Assembly: GCA_003240755.1 (NCBI GenBank)
Contig: QFNF01000040.1
Location: 1 to 64,000, forward strand
Length of the DNA: 64,000 nucleotides
Reading direction: 5' to 3'
Origin: Sphingomonas hengshuiensis
Lineage (GTDB): Bacteria; Pseudomonadota; Alphaproteobacteria; Sphingomonadales; Sphingomonadaceae
The notes under the pieces are model-generated. The model searched no databases. It worked only from the letters and a program-made list of their open reading frames with translations, and was not told the origin of the DNA. The translations under genes and the position numbers were made by a program. Of this stretch, positions 17,395 through 27,238 are shown piece after piece. Numbering within the stretch: the stretch's first letter is position 1; every line of letters starts with the position of its first letter.

Positions 17395-18422
17395 GCGCGC
17401 GGCAGGTGGATGCGAAACACGGTCATCGGCGGATATCCTTCACGTGCATAGCGGACGAGCCCGCCCATTTCGCCAACCAGCTTTTCGACCATCGGCAGGC
17501 CGAAGCCCCGCCCCTCGCGCTTGCCCGAGACGAAGGGTTCGAACAGGTGGCCGGCAATGTCGGCCGGCGCACCGGGGCCGTTGTCGGTGACGGTCAGTTC
17601 GATCGGCACGGCGCGGCGTTCGCCGTTGCCATGACCATGCGACATGCCGTGGCGATAGGCCGTGCCGAGGATGATGCGCGGACGCTCCGTCGCCTCCAGC
17701 GCCTCGGCAGCGTTCTTCAACAGGTTGACCATGACCTGCACGAACCCGTCGCGATCGATACGGACCGGCGGCAGCGACGGATCGAAGCGTTCCTCGATCG
17801 TGATCCCGCGAGCGAAGCCGGCGGACGCGAGCTGTACGGCATGCGCCAGGACGGGATAGATATTCTGCGTGACCAGTTCGCGCGGGCGGTCGTCCGTGAA
17901 ATCCTGCATCCGGTCGATCAGCGCCGCTATGCGGTCGACTTCGGTGATGATGAGGTCGGTCAGCACCGGGCGATCGTCGCAGTCGCCCGACAGCAGTTGC
18001 GCCGCGCCGCGAATGCCCGACAACGGGTTCCTGATCTCGTGGCCCAGCATCGCCGCTGCGCCGATCGCCGCGCGCGCACCCGCAGCCTGCGACATGGCAT
18101 GGCCGCTGCGCAGGCCGTACAGCATCACGATCCGCCATGCCGAGCCGTGCGCCGCCGGGGTTTCGTGGAAATCGACGCGCAGGCGACCGCCACGCCTGAG
18201 CAGCAATTCGCAGTCATAGCTGACGAAGGTGCGGCCATCGCACTGCTCGGCATAGCCCGGCGGCAGCGAGACGATCTGTTCGAGAGAGAGGCCGCGCATC
18301 GCCCGGTCGGACAGGTTGAGCAGCAGTTCGGCAGTGCCGTTGGCGTTCGCGATGCATCCCGCCTCGTCGAGCACCAGCGCCGCGACCGGCAGCGCGGCGA
18401 ACAGATCGGCGAAGGGCGGCAT
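17391..18422 (-). CDS. ntrB: Nitrogen sensor histidine kinase NtrB
   Basis: This is a soluble kinase of 343 aa from ATG 18422 (MPPFADLFAALPVAAL), which is preceded by GGTGGGG. An in-frame ATG at 18464 would add 14 residues and overlap dusB by 25 bp. It has a PAS domain (about 10-100), the H-box MLGHEIRNPLSGIRGAAQLL, an N-box (VNLLKNAAEAL) and a G-box (DNGPGAPADI, GRGFGLPMVEKL). It phosphorylates or dephosphorylates NtrC according to nitrogen status, normally under PII control. Confidence 0.9.
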   Translation of the reverse strand: MPPFADLFAALPVAALVLDEAGCIANANGTAELLLNLSDRAMRGLSLEQIVSLPPGYAEQCDGRTFVSYDCELLLRRGGRLRVDFHETPAAHGSAWRIVMLYGLRSGHAMSQAAGARAAIGAAAMLGHEIRNPLSGIRGAAQLLSGDCDDRPVLTDLIITEVDRIAALIDRMQDFTDDRPRELVTQNIYPVLAHAVQLASAGFARGITIEERFDPSLPPVRIDRDGFVQVMVNLLKNAAEALEATERPRIILGTAYRHGMSHGHGNGERRAVPIELTVTDNGPGAPADIAGHLFEPFVSGKREGRGFGLPMVEKLVGEMGGLVRYAREGYPPMTVFRIHLPRA

Positions 18423-18439
18423 CGCCCCACCCGCCGCGA

Positions 18440-19435
18440 TCACGCCGCCGCGCGCGTGCACCATGGTGCGTAGAAATCGGCAAGCATCGCCAGCGCGGTG
18501 TTCGAATCGGGCTGCTGGTTCACCTTGTTGCGGAACTCGGCCGAGCCGTGCAGCCCCTTGGTGTACCAGCCGATATGCTTGCGCATCATGTTGACGCCGG
18601 TTTCCTCGCCATAATGGTCGAGCATCATGCGATAATGGTCGAGGATCAGATGATATTGTTCCTCGATCGACGGATCCGAAGGGACCTGCCCGCCCGACAG
18701 CGCCGCCATGACCTGAGCGAGCAGCCACGGCCGGCCATATGCGCCGCGGCCGATCATCACCCCGTCGGCGCCTGACTGATCGAGCGCGGTGCGGGCGTCG
18801 TCGACCGAGCAGATGTCGCCGTTGACGATCACCGGTACCCTGACCGCATCCTTCACCCGGCGGACGAACGCCCAGTCGGCATGGTCGCGATACATCTGGT
18901 TGCGGGTGCGGCCATGGACCGTAACCATCTGCGCGCCGAGATCTTCGGCAATATGCGCCAGTTCGGGGGCGTTGAGGCTGGCATGGTCCCATCCCATCCG
19001 CATCTTGACCGTGACCGGCACCTTCACCGCCCTTACCACCGCGGCAATCAGATCGGCGGCCAGCGGCAGGTCGCGCATCAGCGCAGAGCCGGCATCGCCA
19101 TTCGTCACCTTGCGCACGGGGCAACCCATATTGATGTCGATGATCGCCGCGCCCTTGTCTTCGGCGAGCTTGGCGGCCTCGCCCATCTCGACCGGGGTGC
19201 AACCGACGAGTTGCATCGACACCGGCTCCTCGACCGGGTCCCACATCGCTTTCTGGATCGACTGGCGCGTCTCGCGAATCGCGGCCTGGCTGGCGATCAT
19301 CTCCGTGACGTTCAGCCCCGATCCGTGCCGCCGGACCATCTTGCGGAACGGCAGGTCGGTAACGCCGGTCATCGGCGCGAGGATAACCGGCGTGTCGATC
19401 ACGACGCCGCCGATGCGGATGGGAGCTAGGGTCAT
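18440..19435 (-). CDS. dusB: tRNA-dihydrouridine synthase DusB (NifR3)
   Basis: This 331-aa FMN enzyme reduces uridine to dihydrouridine in the tRNA D-loop. Motifs are PVILAPMTGVTDLPFR at the N-terminus, the catalytic-Cys segment DINMGCPVRKV, KMRMGWDHASLNAPE, VHGRTRNQMY and DGVMIGRGAYGRPWLL. The start is ATG 19435; the frame continues to 19471 without conserved sequence. It leads the ntr cluster, as is usual in alphaproteobacteria. Confidence 0.94.
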   Translation of the reverse strand: MTLAPIRIGGVVIDTPVILAPMTGVTDLPFRKMVRRHGSGLNVTEMIASQAAIRETRQSIQKAMWDPVEEPVSMQLVGCTPVEMGEAAKLAEDKGAAIIDINMGCPVRKVTNGDAGSALMRDLPLAADLIAAVVRAVKVPVTVKMRMGWDHASLNAPELAHIAEDLGAQMVTVHGRTRNQMYRDHADWAFVRRVKDAVRVPVIVNGDICSVDDARTALDQSGADGVMIGRGAYGRPWLLAQVMAALSGGQVPSDPSIEEQYHLILDHYRMMLDHYGEETGVNMMRKHIGWYTKGLHGSAEFRNKVNQQPDSNTALAMLADFYAPWCTRAAA

Positions 19436-19527
19436 GGAATGTGCCTGAAAATCAGGCAGCCTGTACCGCAAAGCGCCAGGCAGGGCAAGGCTGGCGGGCG
19501 CCAGCGGCTTAGGCTAGGCGGGCCGCC

Positions 19528-20670
19528 ATGCAGACCGGACCCACAGTCGCGCTGATCGTCGCCGCCGGCAGCGGCACGCGATCGGGCAGCGCCACCCCGA
19601 AACAGTTCGCGCCCCTCGCCGGCCGGCCGATGGTCGCGCATGCCTATGCCGCGCTGGCGGCCCATCCCGGTATCGACCGGGTGGTGGTGGTGATCGGCGA
19701 GGGGCAGGAAGCGGCGTTGCGTGCGGCGCTCGGCGAGGTCGAGCAGGTCGCGGGCGGTGCGACCCGGCGCGAGAGCGTCGTCGCCGGTCTCGCTGCGATC
19801 GGCAATGCGGCGCGGGTGCTGATCCACGATGCGGCACGGCCATTCGTGCCGGCGATGGTGATCGACCGGTTGCTGGCCGCGCTTGACAATGCACCGGGGG
19901 CGGTGCCGGTACTTCCCGTCGCCGATACGCTGGCGATGGGCGGTGCAGGCCTGGGCGATGTCGTGCCGCGCAATGCGCTGGTGCGCGTACAGACGCCGCA
20001 GGCGTTCGACGTGGTGGCGATCCGTCAGGCGCATGACGCATGGGATGGCCGCGTCGAAGCCACCGACGATGCGCAGATGCTGCGTGCGATCGGACTGGAC
20101 GTGGCAATGGTCGAAGGGGACCCGATGCTCGACAAGATCACCTATCCGGCGGACTTCGCCCTGGCCGAGGCGCGCGTCCTTCCCGTGCTCGTGTCACGGA
20201 GCGCGACCGGTTACGACGTCCATCGACTGGAAGACGGCGAGGAACTGTGGCTTGGCGGCGTGCTGATTCCGCATGATCGCGGGCTGTCGGGGCATAGCGA
20301 TGCCGATGTGGCGCTGCATGCGATTACCGACGCACTATTGGGAACCATCGGTGCCGGCGATATCGGCACCCACTTTCCGCCAAGCGATGCGCAATGGCGC
20401 GGCGCCGAGTCGGGCCAGTTCCTCGCGCACGCCGCCAAGCTGGTCCGCGCCGAGGGCGGGATCATCGATTTTGTCGACCTGACGCTGATCTGCGAAGCGC
20501 CCAGGATCGGCCCGCACCGCGCGGCGATGCGCGGCCGGATCGCCGACATTCTGACCATTCCGGAACGGCAGGTCAGCATCAAGGCGACGACCAGCGAACG
20601 GCTGGGCTTCACCGGCCGGCAGGAGGGGATCGCGGCGCAGGCGATCGCAACGATTCGGGTACCGGCATGA
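19528..20670 (+). CDS. ispDF: Bifunctional IspD/IspF of the MEP isoprenoid pathway
   Basis: This 380-aa fusion protein makes CDP-methylerythritol (IspD, residues about 1-218) and cyclises CDP-ME 2-phosphate to MEcPP (IspF, about 222-380). IspD motifs are VAAGSGTRSG, ATRRESVVAGL, HDAARPF and VQTPQAF. IspF motifs are GYDVHRLEDG (metal-binding D and H), GHSDADVALHAITDALLG and KATTSERLGFTGR. The fusion is common in alphaproteobacteria and may help channel between non-consecutive steps. The next gene overlaps the stop by 4 bp. Confidence 0.95.
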   Translation: MQTGPTVALIVAAGSGTRSGSATPKQFAPLAGRPMVAHAYAALAAHPGIDRVVVVIGEGQEAALRAALGEVEQVAGGATRRESVVAGLAAIGNAARVLIHDAARPFVPAMVIDRLLAALDNAPGAVPVLPVADTLAMGGAGLGDVVPRNALVRVQTPQAFDVVAIRQAHDAWDGRVEATDDAQMLRAIGLDVAMVEGDPMLDKITYPADFALAEARVLPVLVSRSATGYDVHRLEDGEELWLGGVLIPHDRGLSGHSDADVALHAITDALLGTIGAGDIGTHFPPSDAQWRGAESGQFLAHAAKLVRAEGGIIDFVDLTLICEAPRIGPHRAAMRGRIADILTIPERQVSIKATTSERLGFTGRQEGIAAQAIATIRVPA

Positions 20671-21182
20671 GGCGCCTCGCCGCCCTGTTGGCGCTGCTCG
20701 CCTGCGCAAACGCCCCGGTACAGAGCAACCCGTCCTGCGTGACACCTGCCGAGGCGGAGGCGCTGGTGCTGTTCGTCGCGCCCGAACTCATCCGGCAGGC
20801 GGGCGCCCGCTGCGCCAATGCCTTGCCGCCATCGGCCCTGCTGCGGCGGACGAGCGGGTCGTTCCTTGCCCGCTACCAGGCGGAAACCGACGCCGCATGG
20901 CCGCAGGCCAGGGCCGCGCTGTCACGCCTGACCGCCCCGCAGGCTGTCCAACTGCTCGATTCGTCCTTTGCCGCGCCGATCGTCGCATCGCTGATCGCGC
21001 CGATGGTGGTCGGCAATATCGACGCCGCCGATTGCCCGCGGATCGAACGTGCCGCCAACCTCGTCCAGCCGCTGCCGCCGCGCAATGTCGCCGGCCTGAT
21101 CGTGCTGTTCGCACAGGTCGATGCCGATCGCCCCAACCCCCAGATGCGGCTGCCGCTATGCCGGCAGGCCGCCCGGAATTGA
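20667..21182 (+). CDS. Exported hypothetical protein
   Basis: The 171-aa product has a signal peptide (MRRLAALLALLACANA). The cysteine after it could be a lipobox, but the fit is poor. The mature part has paired cysteines (SCVT, RCANAL, DCPRI, LCRQA) that could form disulfides in the periplasm. No family is recognised. It is translationally coupled to ispDF (ATGA) and lies 4 bp before pncC, so it is probably part of that operon. Confidence 0.75.
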   Translation: MRRLAALLALLACANAPVQSNPSCVTPAEAEALVLFVAPELIRQAGARCANALPPSALLRRTSGSFLARYQAETDAAWPQARAALSRLTAPQAVQLLDSSFAAPIVASLIAPMVVGNIDAADCPRIERAANLVQPLPPRNVAGLIVLFAQVDADRPNPQMRLPLCRQAARN

Positions 21183-21186
21183 CGTG

Positions 21187-21726
21187 ATGGACAATATCCT
21201 CCCCCCCGAACTGGTCGACGCCGCGCGCCGCGTGGTGGATGCAAACCGCGCCGCCGCCCGACGGATCGCGCTGGCGGAAAGCTGCACCGGTGGTCTGGTT
21301 TCAGCGGCGATCACCGAAATTCCCGGTTGTTCCGATGTGTTCGAGGCGGGTTTCGTAACCTATTCAAATGACGCCAAGATCGAATTGGTAAAGGTCAGTT
21401 CCGATGTGATCGAGACGTTCGGCGCGGTATCGATCGCGACGGCATGGAGCATGGCGCAAGGTGCGCTCGAGGCGACGCAAGCCGATGTTGCGGTCGCGAT
21501 CACCGGTGTCGCCGGTCCGGGCGGTGGCAGCGAGAAGAAACCGGTCGGGACGGTCGTGTTCGCCCGCGCGGAAAAGGGTGGCGATCCGGCGCAGGTCGTC
21601 GCCGACCTGCGCCAGTTCGGCGATCAGGGACGGGGAGCGATCCGCCTTCAGGCGGCGTTGTGCGCGCTCGAACTGCTGCTGCCGCCCGATGTGGCGTCGG
21701 AAGAGCCGGTCGAGGAATCGCCGTAA
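21187..21726 (+). CDS. pncC: Nicotinamide-nucleotide amidohydrolase PncC (CinA C-terminal type)
   Basis: This 179-aa stand-alone CinA C-terminal domain protein deamidates NMN to NaMN for pyridine-nucleotide recycling. Signatures are ALAESCTGGLVSAAITEIPG (catalytic Ser/Thr region), GFVTYSNDAKI and AITGVAGPGGGSEKKPVGTV. The ATG at 21187 follows the previous stop by 4 bp. Its last 79 bp are antisense to the end of the convergent ratA gene. Confidence 0.9.
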   Translation: MDNILPPELVDAARRVVDANRAAARRIALAESCTGGLVSAAITEIPGCSDVFEAGFVTYSNDAKIELVKVSSDVIETFGAVSIATAWSMAQGALEATQADVAVAITGVAGPGGGSEKKPVGTVVFARAEKGGDPAQVVADLRQFGDQGRGAIRLQAALCALELLLPPDVASEEPVEESP

Positions 21727-22148
21727 AGCTGTGCCGCGCGATCCTCGAACGCGCCGATCATCTTGCGCAACGCGCGGTCGAACACCTGGCCGGCAAGCAT
21801 TTCGAACACCCGGTTCTTGAACTGAAAGTCGACGGTGAAGTCGACATTCGTGCCGCCCTGCCCATCGGGCCGGAAGCGCCAGTCGTTGTTCAGATATTTG
21901 AGCGGCCCGTCGAGATAATCGACCCGGATATGATCCGGGCGCTCCTTCTGCACCTTCGACGTAAAGCTCTCGCGCAGGCCCTTGAACCCCACGATCATGT
22001 CGGCGACCATTTCCGTGTCGCTGTTCGAGCGTACCCGGATCGCGCTGACCCACGGCAGGAACTCACCATAGCGGCCGACATCGGCGACCAGATCGAACAT
22101 CTGCTCGGGGGTATAGGGCAGATGGCGGGTTTCGGTATGTTTCGGCAT
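21648..22148 (-). CDS. ratA: RatA/COQ10-type START-domain protein
   Basis: This 166-aa protein is of the polyketide cyclase/COQ10 family: TRHLPYTPEQMFDLVADVGRY, EFLPWVSAIRV, VDFTVDFQFKNRVFEML and FDRALRKMIGAFEDRA. The family includes COQ10-type ubiquinone-binding proteins and E. coli RatA. A lipid-binding role is the safer reading here, and the toxin label should not be assumed. The Ser-rich tail (SSTGSSDATSGGSSSSS) is encoded antisense to pncC. The start codon shares one base with the lipA stop (TGATG). Confidence 0.87.
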   Translation of the reverse strand: MPKHTETRHLPYTPEQMFDLVADVGRYGEFLPWVSAIRVRSNSDTEMVADMIVGFKGLRESFTSKVQKERPDHIRVDYLDGPLKYLNNDWRFRPDGQGGTNVDFTVDFQFKNRVFEMLAGQVFDRALRKMIGAFEDRAAQLYGDSSTGSSDATSGGSSSSSAHNAA

Positions 22149-23074
22149 CAGGCGCGGACAACGCCCAGCCTGGCGTCCCGGTTCGCCCGCATCCGTTCGA
22201 AATCGTCACCGGCATGATAGCTCGACCGGGTCAGTGGCGACGAGGCAACCAGCAGGAAGCCCTTGGCACGGGCGATCGCGGCGAATCCGTCGAACGCCTT
22301 GGGCGTCACGAAGTCGATCACCTTGGCATGCCTGGGCGTCGGCTGAAGATACTGGCCCATCGTCAGGAAATCGATGTCGGCCGAGCGCATGTCGTCCATC
22401 ACCTGATGCACTTCCAGACGCTCTTCCCCAAGGCCCAGCATGATACCCGACTTGGTGAAGATCGACGGGTCGAGCTTCTTGATGCTCTCCAGCAGCCGCA
22501 GCGAGGCATAATAGCGCGCGCCCGGACGGATCGTCGGGTAGAGCCGCGGCACGGTTTCCAGATTATGGTTATAGACGTCGGGGCGCGCCGCCACGATCAT
22601 TTCGACCGCCGCTTCATGCTTGTTGCGGAAATCCGGCGTCAGGATTTCGATCGTGGTCGTCGGGTTCGCGGCGCGGATCGCCTCGATCACCTTCACGAAC
22701 TGCCTCGCGCCACCATCGGGCAGGTCGTCGCGATCGACGGAGGTGATGACGATATGGTTCAATCCCATCGCGGCGGCCGCCTCGGCGACATGCTGCGGCT
22801 CCATCGGATCGACCGCGCGCGGCATGCCGGTCTTCACATTGCAGAAGGCGCAGGCGCGGGTGCAGGTGTCGCCCAGGATCATGACGGTCGCATGCTTCTT
22901 CGACCAGCATTCGCCGATATTCGGGCAGGCCGCTTCCTCGCAGACCGTCGTCAGGCTCTTCGAGCGCATCAGCGCGCGGGTTTCCTGCACGACCTTGCCG
23001 GTCGGCGCCTTGACGCGAATCCAGTCGGGCTTGCGTTCACGCTGCGGGCGGGGGAGCGGCGACATCTCGTTCAT
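22148..23074 (-). CDS. lipA: Lipoyl synthase LipA
   Basis: This 308-aa radical-SAM enzyme inserts two sulfurs into octanoyl groups on lipoyl domains. The auxiliary cluster cysteines lie in [12 protein letters not shown], and the radical-SAM cluster is CTRACAFC. Other motifs are [31 protein letters not shown] and [12 protein letters not shown]. The chosen start is ATG 23074 ([10 protein letters not shown]); 15 codons upstream remain open but are not conserved-looking. ratA follows immediately. Confidence 0.95.
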   Translation of the reverse strand: MNEMSPLPRPQRERKPDWIRVKAPTGKVVQETRALMRSKSLTTVCEEAACPNIGECWSKKHATVMILGDTCTRACAFCNVKTGMPRAVDPMEPQHVAEAAAAMGLNHIVITSVDRDDLPDGGARQFVKVIEAIRAANPTTTIEILTPDFRNKHEAAVEMIVAARPDVYNHNLETVPRLYPTIRPGARYYASLRLLESIKKLDPSIFTKSGIMLGLGEERLEVHQVMDDMRSADIDFLTMGQYLQPTPRHAKVIDFVTPKAFDGFAAIARAKGFLLVASSPLTRSSYHAGDDFERMRANRDARLGVVRA

Positions 23075-23184
23075 GCGCTCCAGATAGCGATGCGGGCCGA
23101 AACGAACAACCGTCTGCAACGTTCGCGCCGCCCATGCGTCTTGGGCGGCGAGGGAAGAGTATACTCTAGGATGGAGATTGTTCG

Positions 23185-23808
23185 ATGCACTTCAGCGACC
23201 TCAAGGAAGGTTACTACCGCTTCCGTGGCAACGAATGGCAGCAGGAACGCGAACGCTGGAGCGAACTCGCGACCGGACAAAGCCCCAAGGTGATGGTGAT
23301 CGCCTGCTCGGACAGCCGTGTTGATCCGGCGACGATCTTCGGCGCGCGCCCGGGTGAAATCTTCGTGGTGCGCAACGTCGCCAACCTCGTCCCGCCGTTC
23401 GAGGACGACGGCGGGCGGCACGGCGTGTCGGCCGCGCTCGAATTCGCGGTGACGAAGCTGGAGGTCGAGGAGGTCCTCGTCCTCGGCCACGGGGCATGCG
23501 GCGGCGTCAACGCCTGTCTGACCCAGGCGCTCGCCAACACCAGGCCGGGTGAAGGCGGGTTCGTGGCGCACTGGATCGACCTGCTCGACGAGGCACGCGA
23601 GAAGGTCGTCGCCGAGCACGGCACCGGCCCCGAGGGGCAGAAGGCGCTGGAGCAGGAAGGCGTGAGGGTTTCGCTCAAGAACCTGATGACCTTCCCGTTC
23701 GTCAAGGAACGGGTCGAGTCGGGCAAGCTCAAGCTGCACGGCGCGGTGTTCGCGATCGACGACGGGCGGCTGCGCGTCCTCGAAGGCGAAAAGTTCGAGA
23801 ACGCCTGA
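23185..23808 (+). CDS. Beta-class carbonic anhydrase
   Basis: This 207-aa zinc enzyme interconverts CO2 and bicarbonate. The zinc ligands and dyad are visible in [14 protein letters not shown] (C, D and R) and in [13 protein letters not shown] (H and C). [12 protein letters not shown] and [10 protein letters not shown] are also typical. The start is ATG 23185. It is divergent from lipA and convergent with aspS, with a strong hairpin between the two 3' ends. Confidence 0.94.
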   Translation: MHFSDLKEGYYRFRGNEWQQERERWSELATGQSPKVMVIACSDSRVDPATIFGARPGEIFVVRNVANLVPPFEDDGGRHGVSAALEFAVTKLEVEEVLVLGHGACGGVNACLTQALANTRPGEGGFVAHWIDLLDEAREKVVAEHGTGPEGQKALEQEGVRVSLKNLMTFPFVKERVESGKLKLHGAVFAIDDGRLRVLEGEKFENA

Positions 23809-23814
23809 CGGGGT

Positions 23815-23845
23815 TGCGCCGGGCGGGACCTGCCCGCCCGGCGCA
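23815..23845. terminator. Perfect 13-bp hairpin between carbonic anhydrase and aspS
   Basis: TGCGCCGGGCGGG (23815-23827) pairs perfectly with CCCGCCCGGCGCA (23833-23845) around a 5-nt loop. It lies between two convergent stop codons and so could terminate both transcripts. It has no T run on either side. Confidence 0.55.
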
Positions 23846-23856
23846 CTTCGACCGGA

Positions 23857-25654
23857 TCAGCCCTCCTTCGGGCCGTCCGCCGTCACGCGGATGTTCAGTT
23901 CGCGCAACTGCTTGGGCGTCGCATAGTTGGGCGCGCCCATCATCAGGTCCTCCGCCTTCTGCGTCATCGGGAAGGTGATGACCTCGCGGATGTTCGGTTC
24001 GTCGGCCAGCAGCATGACGATGCGGTCGACACCCGGCGCCGAACCGCCGTGCGGCGGCGCGCCGAACTTGAAGGCGTTAATCATGCCGGCGAAGTTGGTA
24101 TCGACGTCTTCCTGCGTGTAGCCCGCAATCTCGAACGCCTTGTACATGATCTCCGGGCGATGGTTACGGATCGCACCCGACGACAGCTCCACGCCATTGC
24201 AGACGATGTCGTATTGATAGGCGAGGATGTCGAGCGGGTTCATCGTCTCCAGCGCTTCCATCTCACCCTGCGGCATCGAGAAGGGGTTGTGGCTGAAATC
24301 GACCTTCTTCGCGTCCTCGTCATATTCGAACATCGGGAAGTCGACGATCCAGCAGAATTCGAAGCTTGTCGTCGATCAGCCCCAGCGTCTCGGCGACGCG
24401 GGTGCGCGCGAGACCCGCGAGCTTGGCCGCCTGCGCTTCCTTGCCCGCCGCGAAGAACACGCCGTCGTCGGGACCGAGGCCGAGCGCGTCGGCGATCTTC
24501 GCCATGCCCTCCTCGCCATGGTTCTTGGCGATCGGGCCACCCCATTCGCTGCCCTTGCGCGTGGCGTAGCCGAGGCCCGCGAACCCTTCGGACTGCGCCC
24601 AGGCATTCATGTCGTCGAAGAACTTGCGGCTCTTGTCCGCGGTCTTGGGTGCCGGCACCGCGCGGACCACGTCGCCCGCCTCGACGATCGAGGCGAAGCG
24701 GCCGAACCCCGACCCGACGAACAGGTCGGACACGTCGGTGATGAGCAGCGGATTGCGCAGGTCGGGCTTGTCGTTGCCGTATTTCAGCATCGATTCGCGG
24801 TAGGGAATGCGCTGGAACGGCAGCGGCGACACGGTGCGACCCTTGCCCTGCCAGTTCGCATATTCCTCGAACACGCCATGCAGGACGGGTTCGATCGCGG
24901 CGAACACGTCCTCCTGCGTGACGAAGCTCATCTCGAAATCGAGCTGGTAGAATTCGCCGGGCGAACGGTCGGCGCGCGCATCCTCGTCGCGGAAGCACGG
25001 CGCGATCTGGAAATAGCGGTCGAAGCCGGCGACCATCAGCAACTGCTTGAACATCTGCGGCGCCTGCGGCAGCGCATAGAACTTGCCCGGATGGACGCGG
25101 CTCGGGACCAGATAGTCACGCGCGCCCTCGGGGCTGCTCGCGGTCAGGATCGGGGTCTGGAATTCGGTGAAGCCCTGGTCGATCATCCGGCGACGGAGCG
25201 ACGCGATCACGTTCGAGCGCAGCAGGATGTTCGCATGCAGCCGTTCGCGCCGCAGGTCGAGGAAGCGATAGCGCAGGCGGATGTCCTCGGGATATTCGGC
25301 CTCGCCGGCGACCGGCATGGGGAGTTCCTGCGCCGCCGATTGCAGCGTCGCGGCGCGGGCGTAGATTTCGATCGCGCCGGTGGCGAGGTTGGGGTTCTTC
25401 GTCGCCTCGCTGCGCAACTTCACACTGCCGTCGATGGTCAGCACCGATTCGGTCCGCGCCGATTCGAGCAGGGCCAGCGCGGGCGAGTCGCTGTCGGCGA
25501 CGATCTGGGTGATGCCGTAATGATCGCGCAGGTCGATGAACAGCACGCCGCCATGGTCGCGCTTGCGATGCACCCAGCCCGACAGGCGGACGGTATCGCC
25601 GTCGTTCGCGTCCGTGAGCTGGCCGCAGTTATGGGTACGATAGGCGTGCATCAT
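23857..25654 (-). pseudogene. aspS: Aspartate--tRNA ligase gene, frameshifted near 24364
   Basis: The gene charges tRNA-Asp, and possibly tRNA-Asn if the enzyme is non-discriminating. The upstream part (25654/25651 to 24320) encodes the OB-fold anticodon domain ([22 protein letters not shown]) and class II motif 2 ([20 protein letters not shown]), then runs out of frame as [14 protein letters not shown]. The other frame resumes with the conserved [15 protein letters not shown] and continues through motif 3 ([13 protein letters not shown]) to 23857. The span from 25651 is 3n+1 bases, equivalent to one extra base or two missing bases at about 24361-24367 (AAGCTTC where AAG-nnn-TTC is expected). 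Because aspS is normally essential, a sequencing or assembly error is the likeliest cause. Confidence 0.88.
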
Positions 25655-25763
25655 TCAGAACCTTATGGTCGGGAAACTTCCCAGTCTGGGATAATTCGGT
25701 TGCGGGCCGCTTCCCTCCCCCACCCCCTTTTGTCAAGGCGCGGAACCTTGCTATGCGGGCGCG

Positions 25764-26939
25764 ATGCATATCCATCCGTTGATCGAGGACAGCGCGACCC
25801 TCGCCGCCCTCTGCACCCGCCTCGCCGAGTCCGACTTCGTAGCCGTCGACACCGAGTTCATGCGCGAGAACAGCTATTGGCCCGAACTCTGCCTGATCCA
25901 GATCGCCAATACCGAGGAAGCCGCCGCGATCGATCCGATGGCGCCGGGCATCGACCTGACCCCGCTGCTGAACCTGCTGACCGATAACGAGGACGTGCTG
26001 AAGGTCTTTCATGCCGGCGGGCAGGATATCGAGATCGTCTATAACCTGACCGGCAAGACCCCCTTCCCGCTGTTCGATACGCAGGTGGCGGCGATGGCGC
26101 TGGGTCAGGGGGAGCAGGTCGGCTATTCGAACCTCGTCGATGCCTATCTGGGAATCACGGTCGACAAGGGCGCGCGGTTTACCGACTGGTCGCGGCGGCC
26201 GCTCGACGACCGGCAGATCGACTATGCGATCGCCGACGTCACCCATCTGTCGGTGATCTTCCCCAAGATGCTGGGCAAGCTGCGCAAGACCGGACGCGGA
26301 TTGTGGCTGGACGAGGAAATGGAGCGGATCGCCGATCCGGCGAACTATTTCAACGATCCGGAAACGGTGTGGCAGCGCGTCCGGGTCAACAGTCGCAAGC
26401 CCGAGGTGCTGGGCCGGTTGAAGGCGTTGGGCAAGTGGCGCGAGCTGGAGGCGCAGGCTAAGAACCTGCCGCGCGGCCGGATCGTCAAGGACGAGACGAT
26501 CGCCGATCTCGCCGGCAATCCGCCGCGGCGGCAGGGCGATCTGGCGAAGGTGCGCGGGCTGTCGGCGGCATGGGCGCATAATGATATCGGCGGGCGGATG
26601 ATGGAGGCGCTGGCGGGCGCCGTGCCGCTGACCGGTGACGAACTGCCCGGACGCGACGATCGCAAGCCGTCGCTGGGCAAGGAAGGCGCGCTGGTCGCCG
26701 ATCTGTTGAAGCTGCTGCTGAAGATCCGGGCGAACGAGATCAAGGTCGCGTCGCGGCTGCTGGCGCGGTCGGACGACCTGGAGGCGCTGGCCGCGGGGCA
26801 GCGCGACGGGCTGGCGATCCTGAACGGCTGGCGGTTCGAACAGTTCGGGCGCGATGCGCTGGCGCTGGTCGAGGGTCAGCTCGGGTTCACCGTGCTGGGC
26901 GGAAAGCTGAAGATGACCCGAGCGGAGGTAGTCGAATGA
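25764..26939 (+). CDS. rnd: Ribonuclease D
   Basis: This 391-aa 3'-5' exoribonuclease takes part in tRNA 3' maturation. DEDDy exonuclease motifs are AVDTEFMRE near residue 30, FHAGGQDIEI near 80 and IDYAIADVTHL near 155. HRDC domains follow (about residues 205-290). The ATG at 25764 fits the conserved N-terminus. The stop overlaps the following small lipoprotein gene by 4 bp. Confidence 0.94.
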   Translation: MHIHPLIEDSATLAALCTRLAESDFVAVDTEFMRENSYWPELCLIQIANTEEAAAIDPMAPGIDLTPLLNLLTDNEDVLKVFHAGGQDIEIVYNLTGKTPFPLFDTQVAAMALGQGEQVGYSNLVDAYLGITVDKGARFTDWSRRPLDDRQIDYAIADVTHLSVIFPKMLGKLRKTGRGLWLDEEMERIADPANYFNDPETVWQRVRVNSRKPEVLGRLKALGKWRELEAQAKNLPRGRIVKDETIADLAGNPPRRQGDLAKVRGLSAAWAHNDIGGRMMEALAGAVPLTGDELPGRDDRKPSLGKEGALVADLLKLLLKIRANEIKVASRLLARSDDLEALAAGQRDGLAILNGWRFEQFGRDALALVEGQLGFTVLGGKLKMTRAEVVE

Positions 26940-27238
26940 GGTTCGTTCCCATCATCACCGTAGCGCTGGCGCTGGGCGCCTGCACCACGCCGCAGCAGGC
27001 AGAGCCACCGGCCGTCGCCGCGCCGGAGCTTGCGGGCGACTGCGCTGCCGGCGCGGCGGCGGCGCTGGTCGGCAAGCCCTTCAGTGCCGCGCTGGAAGCC
27101 GATGCCAAGCGCCGGACCAAGGCGCAAACCGTCCGGGCGATCCGCCCCGGCACGGCGGTGACGATGGACTTCCGGTCCGACCGGCTGAACATCGATATCG
27201 ATGAGAAGAACATCGTGACCGGGTTCCGCTGCGGCTGA
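26936..27238 (+). CDS. Small lipoprotein resembling I78-family peptidase inhibitors
   Basis: This 100-aa protein has a signal peptide with lipobox-like ALGAC (Cys about 16). The C-terminal 55 residues follow the I78 pattern: LVGKPFSAALEADAKRR, VRAIRPGTAVTMDFRSDRLN and IVTGFRCG. I78 members inhibit serine proteases such as elastase. Here the protein probably sits in the periplasm or the outer membrane. It is coupled to rnd by an ATGA overlap. The family assignment is by pattern only. Confidence 0.75.
   Translation: MRFVPIITVALALGACTTPQQAEPPAVAAPELAGDCAAGAAAALVGKPFSAALEADAKRRTKAQTVRAIRPGTAVTMDFRSDRLNIDIDEKNIVTGFRCG

Noticed and set aside
21648..22148. RatA as a ribosome-association toxin
   Set aside because: The START/COQ10 fold and lipA linkage fit a ubiquinone-related lipid-binding protein. 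No antitoxin-like partner is coupled to it.
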